A stretch of 64,000 bases of DNA from Lachnospiraceae bacterium (GTDB lineage: Bacteria > Bacillota > Clostridia > Lachnospirales > Lachnospiraceae). The position numbers were made by a program, and so were the translations under genes. This document shows, piece by piece, positions 44,259 to 53,558 of the stretch (position 1 is its first letter; each line of letters begins with the position of its first letter). Below the pieces are notes generated by a model. That model saw only the letters and a program-made list of their open reading frames with translations. It was not told the DNA's origin and did not search any database. The stretch is taken from contig CAJTBF010000009.1 of NCBI GenBank assembly GCA_910574195.1, positions 1 to 64,000 of the forward strand, read 5' to 3'.

Positions 44259-44289
44259 GTAACAGTTCAGCCTACGGCTTTACTGTTAC
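44259..44289. repeat. palindromic element, second copy
   Basis: GTAACAGT-TCA-GCC-TAC-GGC-TTT-ACTGTTAC matches the hairpin at 32546-32576 in both arms and the inner GCC/GGC. Here it lies 100 bp upstream of citrate synthase in the gap 44098-44389 and has no T-run. Confidence 0.7.
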
Positions 44290-44389
44290 TTGTTCATAAA
44301 TATTTTATAGACATTTCATTGTATATGTGGGGAATTTTTAGTATAATAGAAAAGTATATTCAAATAAGAGAAGAAGGAGGAGAGGGTTC

Positions 44390-45760
44390 ATGCAAAGAGA
44401 TATAGATAGCATTTTTTTCGAAAATAGTCCGAAGATTCAGGCGCTTGCCCGTAAGTGTGAAGAGAATAATGCAATCGACAGAGAACTTTACACAAAATAT
44501 GAGGTAAAGCGTGGACTGCGTGACGTAAACGGAAAGGGTGTGCTGGCAGGACTGACAAATATTTCGGATGTCTGTGCGAAAAAGATGGTGAACGGAGAAG
44601 AGGTTCCCTGTGCAGGACGCCTCTACTACCGTGGTTATGATATAAAGGATCTGGTAAAAGGGTTTCTGGATGCAAAACATCCGGGATTTGAAGAGACAGC
44701 ATATCTGTTGCTGTTTGGAGAGCTGCCAACCAGGCAGGAATTGAAAGAATTTCAGATTTTATTGGCAGAGCGTCGGATGCTGCCGCCGAATTTTGTACGG
44801 GATGTGATTATGAAGGCGCCGAGCCGGGATATGATGAATAGTATATCACGCTGTATTCTGAATTTATATTCTTATGATCCGAAAGCGGATGATACAAGTA
44901 TTGAGAATGTGCTGCGTCAGTGCCTGAATTTGATCAGTCAGTTTCCAATGTTGATGGTTTATGGATACCATGCATATAATTACCGCCGGGGGGAAGACTT
45001 ATATATTTATGCGCCGGATCCCAATCTTTCCGCAGCAGAGAATATTCTGGTGATGTTGAGAGAGAATAGGAAGTATACGAAGCTGGAGGCCAAGATCCTG
45101 GATATGGCGCTGGTACTTCATATGGATCACGGCGGTGGGAATAACTCTACATTTACAACCCATGTGGTGACATCGTCGGGAACAGATACATATTCCACCA
45201 TGGCGGCGGCAATGGCTTCTCTGAAAGGGCCGAAACACGGCGGTGCGAATATTAAAGTAACACAGATGTTCGACGATATGAAGAAGACACTGACAGATTG
45301 GGAAGATGAAACGCAGATCCGGAAATACCTGGAGGATTTGCTGGATAAAAAAGCATTTGACAGAAAAGGGCTCATCTATGGAATGGGACATGCTATTTAT
45401 TCTGTTTCTGATCCCCGTGCAGATATCTTTAAGCGGTTCGTAAAACAACTTGCCAGGGAAAAGGGGCATGAAGAAGAATATGCTCTTTATGAAAAGGTGG
45501 AGCATATGGCGCCGGAGATCATCGGAGAAAAGCGCCGGATGTACAAGGGTGTGAATGCAAATGTAGATTTTTACAGTGGACTTGTATATAGTATGCTGGA
45601 TCTGCCGCCCGCATTGTATACCCCGATTTTTGCAACGGCACGTATTGTAGGATGGAGTGCGCATCGTCTGGAAGAGCTGAAGAATGTGGATAAGATTATT
45701 CGGCCAGCGTACAGGCCGCTGGCTCCATATCGTGATTATGTAAAACTGGATGACAGATAA
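44390..45760 (+). CDS. citrate synthase
   Basis: 456 aa. It condenses acetyl-CoA with oxaloacetate. It shows LYYRGYDIKDLVKGF, ALVLHMDHGGGNNSTFTTHV with the active-site His, KGPKHGGANIKV, MGHAIYSVSDPRAD and the C-terminal RIVGWSAHRLEEL. GGAGG precedes ATG. The N-terminal ~40-residue extension is typical of the clostridial form. With the hydratase at 30264 it could supply 2-oxoglutarate for biosynthesis. A large hairpin follows the stop. Confidence 0.95.
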   Translation: MQRDIDSIFFENSPKIQALARKCEENNAIDRELYTKYEVKRGLRDVNGKGVLAGLTNISDVCAKKMVNGEEVPCAGRLYYRGYDIKDLVKGFLDAKHPGFEETAYLLLFGELPTRQELKEFQILLAERRMLPPNFVRDVIMKAPSRDMMNSISRCILNLYSYDPKADDTSIENVLRQCLNLISQFPMLMVYGYHAYNYRRGEDLYIYAPDPNLSAAENILVMLRENRKYTKLEAKILDMALVLHMDHGGGNNSTFTTHVVTSSGTDTYSTMAAAMASLKGPKHGGANIKVTQMFDDMKKTLTDWEDETQIRKYLEDLLDKKAFDRKGLIYGMGHAIYSVSDPRADIFKRFVKQLAREKGHEEEYALYEKVEHMAPEIIGEKRRMYKGVNANVDFYSGLVYSMLDLPPALYTPIFATARIVGWSAHRLEELKNVDKIIRPAYRPLAPYRDYVKLDDR

Positions 45761-45764
45761 CCCG

Positions 45765-45800
45765 TTACGATTCGCCGACTGGAGGGTGAACTGTAACGAT
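45765..45800 (+). terminator. hairpin after citrate synthase
   Basis: CGTTAC pairs with GTAACG and inner TTCGCC with GGTGAA (one G-T). A T-rich tract (CGCTTTTA) follows. The arms echo the GTAAC/GTTAC core of the elements at 32544 and 44259. Confidence 0.6.
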
Positions 45801-45901
45801 CGCTTTTACTGAAAGAAAGTAGACCGGTTGAAAATGTAAATGTAAAAATCGGAAGCAGGGAAAACCGGTGACAATTTTTTCGTATAGAGGAATGCTGGGA
45901 A

Positions 45902-46828
45902 ATGAAAAAAGAATTTTACTTCCCATCGAAAGATGGAAATACAGAAATTCATACAGTAGAGTGGGAGCCGGAAGGAGAAGTAAAAGCAGTTCTTCAATTG
46001 TGTCACGGTATGGTAGAGTATATTGAGCGCTATGAGGAACTGGCGGAGTATCTGTGCAGATGTGGTTTTTACGTTGTTGGAAATGATCACTTAGGTCACG
46101 GAAAATCTGTGCAGAGTAAGGCGGAATATGGTTTTTTCCATGAGAGGTACGGAAACGCATGTATTTTATCGGATATGCATACATTGCGTCAGCGTAGTAT
46201 GAAAAAGTATCCGGATGTTCCATATTTTATGCTGGGGCATAGTATGGGAAGTATTATGCTGCGTCAGTATATTCAAATGTACGGCAACGGACTTTCCGGT
46301 GCAATCCTGCTTGGGGTTGTACAGGAGCAGCCTCGGATTTTGCTTTGTGTTCTAAGGCGGATGTGTGTATTTACTGCGATGTTGAGAGGTTGGCATTACC
46401 GCAGTAAGATGATCGATAAATTGGTGACAGGATCTTTTAACAAGAAGTTCAAACCGGCGCGTACCCGTGCAGATTGGGTGACCAGCGATCATGAAAAATT
46501 GGAGAAATATGTACAAGATCCGCTTTGTTCTTTTATATTTACGGTAAATGCGTATTATCATATGCTGGGTGGAATGCAGAGAATGCAAAAAAAGGAAAAT
46601 GTATTTATGATCCCAAAAACGTTGCCGATTTTGTTTGCCGCCGGGATGGAAGATCCGGTAGGTGGATTTGGCAAAGGTGTGCGAAGGGTATATGAAAAGT
46701 ATAAAGCGGTCGGTATTCGCGATGTTACGTTGCGATTATATACAGGGGACCGGCATGAATTACTCAATGAGACAGACAGAGAACAAGTGCAAAAAGACCT
46801 GTATCAATGGATGGAAAGCAGGATGTAA
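45902..46828 (+). CDS. alpha/beta hydrolase, lysophospholipase-like
   Basis: 308 aa. It belongs to the Hydrolase_4 (monoacylglycerol lipase/lysophospholipase) family. It has an oxyanion segment LCHGMVEYIERY, HLGHGKS, the nucleophile elbow GHSMGSIML (Ser), an acid residue near GMEDPVGG and the C-terminal His in YTGDRHELLNE. No signal peptide is present, so it is cytosolic. It stands alone between citrate synthase and a convergent sortase. Confidence 0.9.
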   Translation: MKKEFYFPSKDGNTEIHTVEWEPEGEVKAVLQLCHGMVEYIERYEELAEYLCRCGFYVVGNDHLGHGKSVQSKAEYGFFHERYGNACILSDMHTLRQRSMKKYPDVPYFMLGHSMGSIMLRQYIQMYGNGLSGAILLGVVQEQPRILLCVLRRMCVFTAMLRGWHYRSKMIDKLVTGSFNKKFKPARTRADWVTSDHEKLEKYVQDPLCSFIFTVNAYYHMLGGMQRMQKKENVFMIPKTLPILFAAGMEDPVGGFGKGVRRVYEKYKAVGIRDVTLRLYTGDRHELLNETDREQVQKDLYQWMESRM

Positions 46829-46835
46829 TTTCAAT

Positions 46836-46874
46836 AAAAAGGCACAATAGTTAATTGACTTATTGTGCCTTTTT
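46836..46874. terminator. bidirectional terminator
   Basis: AAAAAGGCACAATA pairs with TATTGTGCCTTTTT around an 11-nt loop; poly-A and poly-T flanks serve both the hydrolase and the convergent sortase gene. Confidence 0.9.
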
Positions 46875-46881
46875 CTATGTC

Positions 46882-47697
46882 TTAATATTCGGTTTTTTTG
46901 TCATCGGCCAGTTTTGCGACGATGATCCGACGATGATCCGGCCGATCCCCGATACAGGTGGAAAGGACAATCAGTTTATCCTCTTCCTGAATAATGGCGC
47001 CTTCTGCAAACTGATTCTGGGGTTCTGGAATCGCAACGATCTGATTCATAAATTCCGGAACCGAAGCCGGATTTTTTATATCCAAAATCTCCGGAATATA
47101 GCTGTCATCAAATACCACTTCAGCGATGATTTCATATCGAAGTTGGCGATCCGGCAAATAGATGTAAATTTCTCTGTGAGTATCGAAAAAGGCCCTGTCT
47201 ATGTAATTTTTTAACTCCCCAAAATAGGAACCATCCAACATATCGTGTCCGTAAATGATCGTAATGGGGTCCAGGAAGTCTTTTGCATTTATCATTTGTG
47301 TAAAAATGGAACCAGGTAACCCGGCAACCTTTTCGAAGGTTACGTTCAAGTAATAGTTTTCTTCCTGTATGGAGCTTTGCATAACGGGATAATATACTTG
47401 TGTACCGGGAATTTCAATGAATGCATATGCGTCGGTATTGATTGCCCACAAAGCCTGAAAATCAATTTTCTGCGGTACGGTTTCTTCCGGTTCTTCCAGA
47501 GATACGGGCTCCGCAGGAGTTACTTTTTCGTTTTTTATATCTCTTGAAGTATCTTCCGTACGATTTTGCTGTGTTTTCCAGGCTTGGTAGATTGTGAATA
47601 TATTAATACCAAATAAAAGAACCAGAAGCGTGATTATAATTCCGATCAGCAGCCGATTTTGTTTTTTTCTTTGCCGTGTTTGTTTTCTTTTTGTCAT
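46882..47697 (-). CDS. srtB: class B sortase
   Basis: 271 aa. One N-terminal TM helix (~20-40) follows a basic stretch. The sortase fold has the catalytic His in IIYGHDMLDGSYF, Cys in IVLSTCIGD and Arg in RRIIVAKL. Class B sortases anchor specific surface proteins to the cell wall, usually with NPQTN-like signals. No obvious substrate gene is adjacent, so its target lies elsewhere. Confidence 0.92.
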   Translation of the reverse strand: MTKRKQTRQRKKQNRLLIGIIITLLVLLFGINIFTIYQAWKTQQNRTEDTSRDIKNEKVTPAEPVSLEEPEETVPQKIDFQALWAINTDAYAFIEIPGTQVYYPVMQSSIQEENYYLNVTFEKVAGLPGSIFTQMINAKDFLDPITIIYGHDMLDGSYFGELKNYIDRAFFDTHREIYIYLPDRQLRYEIIAEVVFDDSYIPEILDIKNPASVPEFMNQIVAIPEPQNQFAEGAIIQEEDKLIVLSTCIGDRPDHRRIIVAKLADDKKTEY

Positions 47698-47983
47698 TTT
47701 CTCTTCCTTTTATCAGATATAAAGAAATCATCTCTCAGGCGGGATACTTATTTATACTATCATAAAAAGGGGAGAAAAAACAGAGGGATTTTACAGGTGT
47801 TTTTATGGAAATCTTTATGATTATAAGATATAATGATGTAAAATAATGGCGGGTACGTGATGGGACATTCAGAATCCAATCAGTATCCCTATTCTGATAT
47901 CAGGTATTGGTGCTCCTGAGACGAACCGACATGAGTTACAGGATGTCCGAAGGGGAATAAATTTATAGAAGGTTGCGGATGGA

Positions 47984-50974
47984 ATGAACAGGAATAAAAA
48001 GAGACAGTTGGTAAAAAAGATATGGAACAATATGATAATACTTGTGATGTTTGTTTTGGTAGTGGTACTTTGTACAAATGTCCTGCGCAGAGTTCTGATG
48101 GAGAATGCCAATAAAACGGGGCTTACTCTTGTGGAGAACTGTTCTTCTGCGGAAGAAAGTAACATGCGTACCTGCGAAGCCATTCTGAAGATCAGTGTGA
48201 ATTATATTGAAGAGCGGGAAAGGGATCAGGTTTCGATTGAAGAACTCAGAAAAGGGCTCTATCCGTTTATGAATGGTCTGACCACTTTGTACGGCTCCGA
48301 CAGTGTGCAGATTTATGGCAAGGTGATGGGCGGTACGGAGATGGTATCGAATAACCCTGAGATTGAAGCCATGTCGGATTACGATGTAAGCGTGACAGAC
48401 TATTACCAGGGAGCAATGGAGGCGGAGGGGGAAATCTATGTCTCTTCTGCCTATACAGATGTTGTAACAGGTCTGCCGGTGGTCACTATGTGTAAAGCGA
48501 TTCCGTCTACCGGGAGTTTTTTGGCAATTGATATGATGTTTTCCAGCTTTGAATTGGATAATAAAAATCTGACGCTTCCACAGGAGGCTTCTTATTATCT
48601 GATCGGAAGAGAAGGAACACTGCTTTATTACAAATCTCCTTTGCAGCATCAGTATGAAGAATATCAGAAACTGGTGAATGATTACATGGAAAATATGGAG
48701 GATGAGGGACATACGAAGGAGAGCCATATCCTGGAAAGTATTACATCTGTGGACGGAGTAGTTCGCAATGTGTATTGTCGTCATATGGAGAATGGACTGA
48801 CGGCAATTCTTACGATTCCGGAGGAAGCAATCTTTTCCGGAGTGAATACGTTTCATTCTATAAGTTTCATACTGATTCTGCTGGGAATTGTCTTGATTGT
48901 TTTCCAGATTGTCCGCGAGTATCAGAATGAAAAGCGGAACCAGAGACTTGTAGAAGAGCGGGATTCTATTGCGAAACGGAAACAGATCTACCAGAATGCG
49001 ATGAATGGCACTGTACGGGCATACCGGGCGATTTATTATATAGATGTGAAAACAGGCAGGTATGAGATGGTATACCCCAATTATGATAAAAATGTGGAAT
49101 CCGGTAATTATGATGCCAGGTTTGTATCCAGTCGTCTTGAGTCGGGAACCATTGCGGAAGAACATAGAGAACAGTTCCAGACATTTTTTGAGTTGTCCCA
49201 TATATTGGAACAGCTCGAAACAGAGGAACATCTGGAACTTCAGTATAAAAGAACAGGGGAGCAGGGAGAGTATGAGTGGTGTTCTGCTGTAATTACTGCG
49301 GCAGAGACAGAGGACGGGAAGATTTCAGCAGTGGCTTTGACTGTCCGCAGTATTGATGAAATGATTCATAAAGAAGAAGAACAGAAAGAAATGCTGATGC
49401 TGGCAGCAGAACGTGCGGAATCCGCAAATCTTGCAAAAAGCGATTTTCTTTCCAGGATGAGCCATGACATTCGTACACCAATGAACGCTATTTTGGGTAT
49501 GACTGCAGTTGCTGAAATGCATATTGATGAAAAGGATCGTGTCCTGGATGCTCTTGGAAAAATTACGGTTTCCAGCAAACATCTTCTTGGACTGATCAAT
49601 GAGGTTCTGGATATGAGCCGGATTGAAAGCGGTAAAGTCAGTTTGACGGAAAATGCATTTAGCCTGTCAGACACAATGGACAGTCTGCTGACGGTATTCC
49701 ATGCCCAAATGAAAATAAAGAATCTGGAACTGCACATGGAGATTGAAAGGCTGGAGCATGAAGAGGTGATTGGGGACGAACAGCGATTGCAGCAGATTTT
49801 TATGAATATTATGGGAAATGCAATTAAGTTTACACCGGAAGGCGGAAAGATAAGTATTCATATTGAAGAGAAGAATTCTCATATTGCCGGCAGTGGATAC
49901 TATCAATTTACCTTTGAGGACACGGGAATCGGGATGGAAGAAAAGTATATTCATACCATTTTTGAACCGTTTTCCCGCGCTGCGGATTCCCGTGTGGGTA
50001 AGATTGAGGGAACCGGCCTTGGTATGACCATTGCCGTCAACATTGCCCGTATGATGAATGGGGATATTCAGGTAGAGAGTACATTGGGAAAAGGTTCCAG
50101 GTTTATTGTAACTGTTTATTTGAAGTTAAATGATGTAACACAGGCAGATATTGATGCATTTGCAGCGCTGCCGGTACTTGTCGTTGACGATGAAGAGACA
50201 GCCTGCGAGAGTGCCTGTGAGATGTTGAAAAGTCTGCATATGGAGGCAGAATATGTATTGGACGGAGACACGGCGGTAAAGCGCGTTACAGAGGCCGGCG
50301 CAGAAGGCAAAGATTTTGCGGTAGTGATTCTTGATTGGAAAATGCCGGAGAAGGATGGACTGGAAACAGCCAAAGAGATCCGGCGCACAGTGGGAAAAGA
50401 GATTCCGATTGTTATTTTGTCTGCATATGACTGGCCGGATATTGAGACAGAGGCGATGAATGTCGGGGTGAATGCGTTTATTGAGAAGCCGTTATTCAAA
50501 TCCAGGTTGATTAAAGTGTTGAAAGATGTTCTCGGACTACATGAAGGGGAGAAGCCGGTGACGGCACTTGAGAGTTTTCAGCAGCAGGATTTTTCGGGAA
50601 GGAGGGTTTTGCTTGTTGAGGACAATGAATTGAATATCGAAGTGGCAGCGGAACTTTTGGATATTGTAGGCATTCAGGTAGAGCAGGCGCTGAACGGGCA
50701 GATTGCGACGGAATGTGTGTTAGAAAAGGATCCCGGTTATTATGATTTGATTTTTATGGATATTCAGATGCCGGTAATGAACGGATATGAAGCGGCAGCG
50801 GCAATTCGTTCTTCCGGCAGAGAAGATCTGAAGAATATTCCGATTATTGCAATGACAGCGGATGCCTTTGCGAATGATATCCGGAAAGCAGAAGAAGTAG
50901 GGATGAACGGCCATATTTCCAAGCCGGTGGATATTGAAAAGCTGGAAGAAACGCTGCACAGATGGATCCGATAG
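47984..50974 (+). CDS. hybrid histidine kinase with two receiver domains
   Basis: 996 aa. It has an N-terminal TM (~15-32), an extracytoplasmic Cache-type sensor (~35-290), a second TM (~293-315), a PAS-like region (~330-460), HisKA with SRMSHDIRTPMNAI, HATPase_c (FMNIMGNAIKFTPEGG, GTGLGMTIA), REC1 (LVVDDEE, LDWKMPEKDG) and REC2 (LVEDNEL, FMDIQMPVMNG). Both receivers keep their Asp. No response regulator is adjacent. The architecture is close to the kinase at 41518, but that one has no PAS-like part. Confidence 0.92.
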   Translation: MNRNKKRQLVKKIWNNMIILVMFVLVVVLCTNVLRRVLMENANKTGLTLVENCSSAEESNMRTCEAILKISVNYIEERERDQVSIEELRKGLYPFMNGLTTLYGSDSVQIYGKVMGGTEMVSNNPEIEAMSDYDVSVTDYYQGAMEAEGEIYVSSAYTDVVTGLPVVTMCKAIPSTGSFLAIDMMFSSFELDNKNLTLPQEASYYLIGREGTLLYYKSPLQHQYEEYQKLVNDYMENMEDEGHTKESHILESITSVDGVVRNVYCRHMENGLTAILTIPEEAIFSGVNTFHSISFILILLGIVLIVFQIVREYQNEKRNQRLVEERDSIAKRKQIYQNAMNGTVRAYRAIYYIDVKTGRYEMVYPNYDKNVESGNYDARFVSSRLESGTIAEEHREQFQTFFELSHILEQLETEEHLELQYKRTGEQGEYEWCSAVITAAETEDGKISAVALTVRSIDEMIHKEEEQKEMLMLAAERAESANLAKSDFLSRMSHDIRTPMNAILGMTAVAEMHIDEKDRVLDALGKITVSSKHLLGLINEVLDMSRIESGKVSLTENAFSLSDTMDSLLTVFHAQMKIKNLELHMEIERLEHEEVIGDEQRLQQIFMNIMGNAIKFTPEGGKISIHIEEKNSHIAGSGYYQFTFEDTGIGMEEKYIHTIFEPFSRAADSRVGKIEGTGLGMTIAVNIARMMNGDIQVESTLGKGSRFIVTVYLKLNDVTQADIDAFAALPVLVVDDEETACESACEMLKSLHMEAEYVLDGDTAVKRVTEAGAEGKDFAVVILDWKMPEKDGLETAKEIRRTVGKEIPIVILSAYDWPDIETEAMNVGVNAFIEKPLFKSRLIKVLKDVLGLHEGEKPVTALESFQQQDFSGRRVLLVEDNELNIEVAAELLDIVGIQVEQALNGQIATECVLEKDPGYYDLIFMDIQMPVMNGYEAAAAIRSSGREDLKNIPIIAMTADAFANDIRKAEEVGMNGHISKPVDIEKLEETLHRWIR

Positions 50975-50996
50975 TGGCGGAAAGGAGAAAAAAGAG

Positions 50997-51176
50997 ATGG
51001 AATTAAAATCCTGTAAATATATCGTAAAGTGTATTGATGGTGATTATGCCATGTTACAGAATCTGGAGGATCCGGAGCAAGAATTGAAACAAGTAGCGCG
51101 TGCAATTCTGCCCCCTGAAATTGGGGAAGGAACAAAGCTTCTGTATGAATTTCTGCAGTATTCGATTGTGGAATGA
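50997..51176 (+). CDS. small DUF3006-like protein
   Basis: 59 aa from ATG 50997 with AAAGGAG upstream, 22 nt after the kinase stop. It reads YIVKCIDGDYAMLQNL and ends ILPPEIGEGTKLLYEFLQYS, which fits the DUF3006 pattern (short beta-rich protein with a central 'LP..I..G..L'). No function is known. It may be co-transcribed with the kinase. Confidence 0.6.
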   Translation: MELKSCKYIVKCIDGDYAMLQNLEDPEQELKQVARAILPPEIGEGTKLLYEFLQYSIVE

Positions 51177-51191
51177 ATATGAGGGCGTTTT

Positions 51192-51261
51192 CCCAGGCAG
51201 AGCCTGGGGGATTGTGAGTTTTTTACCTGCAGGACATCCTGTGAGGGACGCCCTGTAGGTA
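51192..51261 (+). terminator. hairpin cluster after the kinase operon
   Basis: CCCAGGC-AGA-GCCTGGG (51192-51208) is followed by a T6 tract, then TACCTGCAGG (51224-51233) pairs with CCTGTAGGTA (51252-51261) with one G-T. The first part may terminate the upstream operon; the second has no T-run. Confidence 0.5.
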
Positions 51262-51309
51262 TCATATGTGGGAGAACTGTCGGTAATGTTTTGTATTTCC
51301 CCGCTTGTT

Positions 51310-52290
51310 TTAGGAAACCCGAATGGTTGTGCCGGCATAGATCAGATTCGGATTTGAAATGTTATTCAAAGCCGCCAGTGCCTGCGTGGTGGTTCCAAAT
51401 TTTGCGGCAATTCCGCTAAGTGTGTCACCGGGCTGAATTTTGTAATAGCGAATATTGGAGGGAGCATCTTCCGGTATTCGGATTGTCTGTCCGGCATAGA
51501 TCAAATTTGGATTGGAAATTTGATTGAGTGCGGCAAGTGTCTGGTAAGAAGTGCCGTATCGCTGTGCAATTTCACTTAAGGTGTCGCCGGGCTGGATTAC
51601 ATAGGTAATATAGTTCTGAACCGGTGGTTTTGGATCCGGAGTCGGTTTCGGCGGGGTGCCGTTCAGATGATTCAATCCGGCCTGGCGGATGACAGTGGGG
51701 TAATCTACGAAACCAGTATCCAGGTCTACATTTCCGGAGATTCCCGGAATACTTCCCTGACTGGTAAACTGCCACATGCCGCAGTTGGTTCCGTCAAATT
51801 GACTGTTATAATAAGCATACCAGAAAGCATACCTCTCTGAAAAATCTGCCGGGAAGTAAGTACGCTGGAAATTTCGGTTGGTATAAAACATTGCAAAATA
51901 TCCGCGTTCTTCAATGCGGCGACAGAATGCACGGACGATTTCTGTGGCAAGTGCCGGGGTAATCGTTACTCCGTTGCTTGCGGCATAATCCACGGATGCC
52001 TGTTCTATATCATAGCAGATGGGGTATTCCATTCGATAGGGAGCAATGGTATTCAGACAACCATCGGCTTCCATCACTGCGATTTCCGGACTGGTGGCAT
52101 AACAAAACCAGTATGCACCGACAGGCAGCCCGATCCGGTTACATTCGGAAGCATTTCGTTTAAATTGTTGATCTATGCTGCTAAAGCCATATCCTGCGCG
52201 CAGCATGGCAAATTGATATCCTGCACTTTTTACCTGATTCCAGTTTACGATCCCCTGGAATTCGCTTACATCAAGTCCACGTGTACTCAT
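51310..52290 (-). CDS. GH25 lysozyme with two LysM domains
   Basis: 326 aa. The N-terminal GH25 domain begins [18 protein letters not shown] with catalytic acids in YPICYDIEQ; it cleaves the MurNAc-GlcNAc bond. Two C-terminal LysM repeats (each PGDTLS.IA...G.., [15 protein letters not shown]) bind peptidoglycan. No classical signal peptide is present, as in several clostridial or phage-derived GH25 enzymes, so export may be holin-like or non-classical. A response-regulator-like box lies upstream at 52399. Confidence 0.92.
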   Translation of the reverse strand: MSTRGLDVSEFQGIVNWNQVKSAGYQFAMLRAGYGFSSIDQQFKRNASECNRIGLPVGAYWFCYATSPEIAVMEADGCLNTIAPYRMEYPICYDIEQASVDYAASNGVTITPALATEIVRAFCRRIEERGYFAMFYTNRNFQRTYFPADFSERYAFWYAYYNSQFDGTNCGMWQFTSQGSIPGISGNVDLDTGFVDYPTVIRQAGLNHLNGTPPKPTPDPKPPVQNYITYVIQPGDTLSEIAQRYGTSYQTLAALNQISNPNLIYAGQTIRIPEDAPSNIRYYKIQPGDTLSGIAAKFGTTTQALAALNNISNPNLIYAGTTIRVS

Positions 52291-52398
52291 AGAAAACTCC
52301 TTTTACAAGAGTATTTTTCTCTTTATTATATGAGGATTTCAGAAAAAAGTGCAATGATGTAGTGAATGTTTATATGTGGCGTTCTGTATTGTGGTGAC

Positions 52399-52413
52399 TT
52401 AAGAATTTCCTAA
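52399..52413. promoter_or_regulatory. TTAAGAATTTCCTAA box, copy 1
   Basis: A 15-bp sequence repeated exactly at 52765-52779. It lies ~110 bp upstream of the lysozyme gene (minus strand) and ~65 bp before a TATAAT on the plus strand (52467-52472). It is probably an operator for the response regulator at 52845. Confidence 0.5.
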
Positions 52414-52478
52414 TATTTTTTCCGTTTCTTTAAGAGATAGAACATATTTTTGACACATTTGCACATTATAATAAACGC

Positions 52479-52630
52479 CAGATAGTTGATAAAACAACTA
52501 TCTCCCCCTCATAAAGTTAAGACATCCCGAGGGGCAGCCCCCCGGGATGTCGCACTTTACTCTCATTCCTTTTAGATAACTATAACAACAACGAAAACCC
52601 GTCGGCCAAAGGCCGGCGGGTTTTCGTGTG
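52479..52630 (+). ncRNA. candidate small RNA with three hairpins
   Basis: In the 554-bp gap between divergent genes, TATAAT (52467-52472) is followed by three strong hairpins: GATAGTTG/CAACTATC (52481-52502), GACATCCCG/CGGGATGTC with an inner GGGG/CCCC (52521-52551), and a 16-bp stem (52592-52607 with 52611-52626). No upstream gene in either direction needs a terminator here, so an independent transcript is likely. No good -35 box is present at the right distance, which would fit activator dependence. Confidence 0.4.
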
Positions 52631-52764
52631 TCTGAGAATGGGACTGTGGGGCTATCAGGAAATAGACAATCTTTTTTAATGCATAAAATCAGAAGAAAAT
52701 AAAAGGATGGCGACATGCCGAGAGACAGAGATCCGGAAAAGGATGGTTAAAAATGACAGGGATT

Positions 52765-52779
52765 TTAAGAATTTCCTAA
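52765..52779. promoter_or_regulatory. TTAAGAATTTCCTAA box, copy 2
   Basis: Identical to 52399-52413, ~40 bp before a TATACT -10 hexamer (52820-52825) of the response-regulator gene. This suggests autoregulation. Confidence 0.55.
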
Positions 52780-52844
52780 GAAATTCCCCAATCCTCCTTA
52801 AAGTTTTTCCATTATCATGTATACTATAAGTGAGGTGATGAAAA

Positions 52845-53540
52845 ATGTATCAGATTTTAGTATGTGACGATGACAAAGAGATCGTGGAAGCAATCGAAAT
52901 ATATTTGACGCAGGAGGGATATCACATTCTCAAGGCATATGATGGAGAGCAGGCATTAAAAATCCTGGAATCACAGGAAGTGCATTTATTGGTTCTGGAT
53001 GTGATGATGCCGAAACTGGATGGGATCCGGGCCACATTAAAAATCCGGGAAAAGTATAGTATTCCGATTATTATTTTATCGGCAAAATCAGAAGACGTAG
53101 ATAAAATTCTGGGACTGAATGTGGGAGCAGATGATTATGTAACAAAACCTTTTAATCCGTTGGAACTGGTTGCCCGTGTGAAGTCTCAGCTTCGGAGATA
53201 TACCAAGCTGGGAGGAACCGTGCAGGAAAATACGGATATTGTATATGAGACCGGCGGGTTAAGGATGAACGACGATTTAAAAGAAGTAACAGTGGACGGA
53301 GAACCGGTGAAACTAACGCCGATAGAGTATAATATTCTGCGTCTGCTGATGAAAAATCAGGGAAGAGTTTTTTCGATTGACCAGATTTATGAATTGATCT
53401 GGAATGAGGAAGCCATCGGGGCAGATAATACGGTGGCCGTGCATATCCGTCATATTCGGGAAAAGATTGAGATTAATCCCAAGAATCCTATGTATTTGAA
53501 AGTAGTGTGGGGTGTTGGGTATAAGATAGAAAAAATTTGA
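52845..53540 (+). CDS. OmpR/PhoB-type response regulator
   Basis: 231 aa. The receiver has the acidic pocket (CDDDKE), phospho-acceptor Asp in LLVLDVMMPKLDG, Thr/Ser in IILSAKSED and Lys in VTKPFNP. The winged helix has LTPIEYNILRLLMKNQGRVF and VHIRHIREKIEINP. GAGGTG precedes ATG. The cognate kinase starts 18 nt downstream. Confidence 0.95.
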   Translation: MYQILVCDDDKEIVEAIEIYLTQEGYHILKAYDGEQALKILESQEVHLLVLDVMMPKLDGIRATLKIREKYSIPIIILSAKSEDVDKILGLNVGADDYVTKPFNPLELVARVKSQLRRYTKLGGTVQENTDIVYETGGLRMNDDLKEVTVDGEPVKLTPIEYNILRLLMKNQGRVFSIDQIYELIWNEEAIGADNTVAVHIRHIREKIEINPKNPMYLKVVWGVGYKIEKI

Positions 53541-53558
53541 TGGAAGAGAGGAGCAGGT

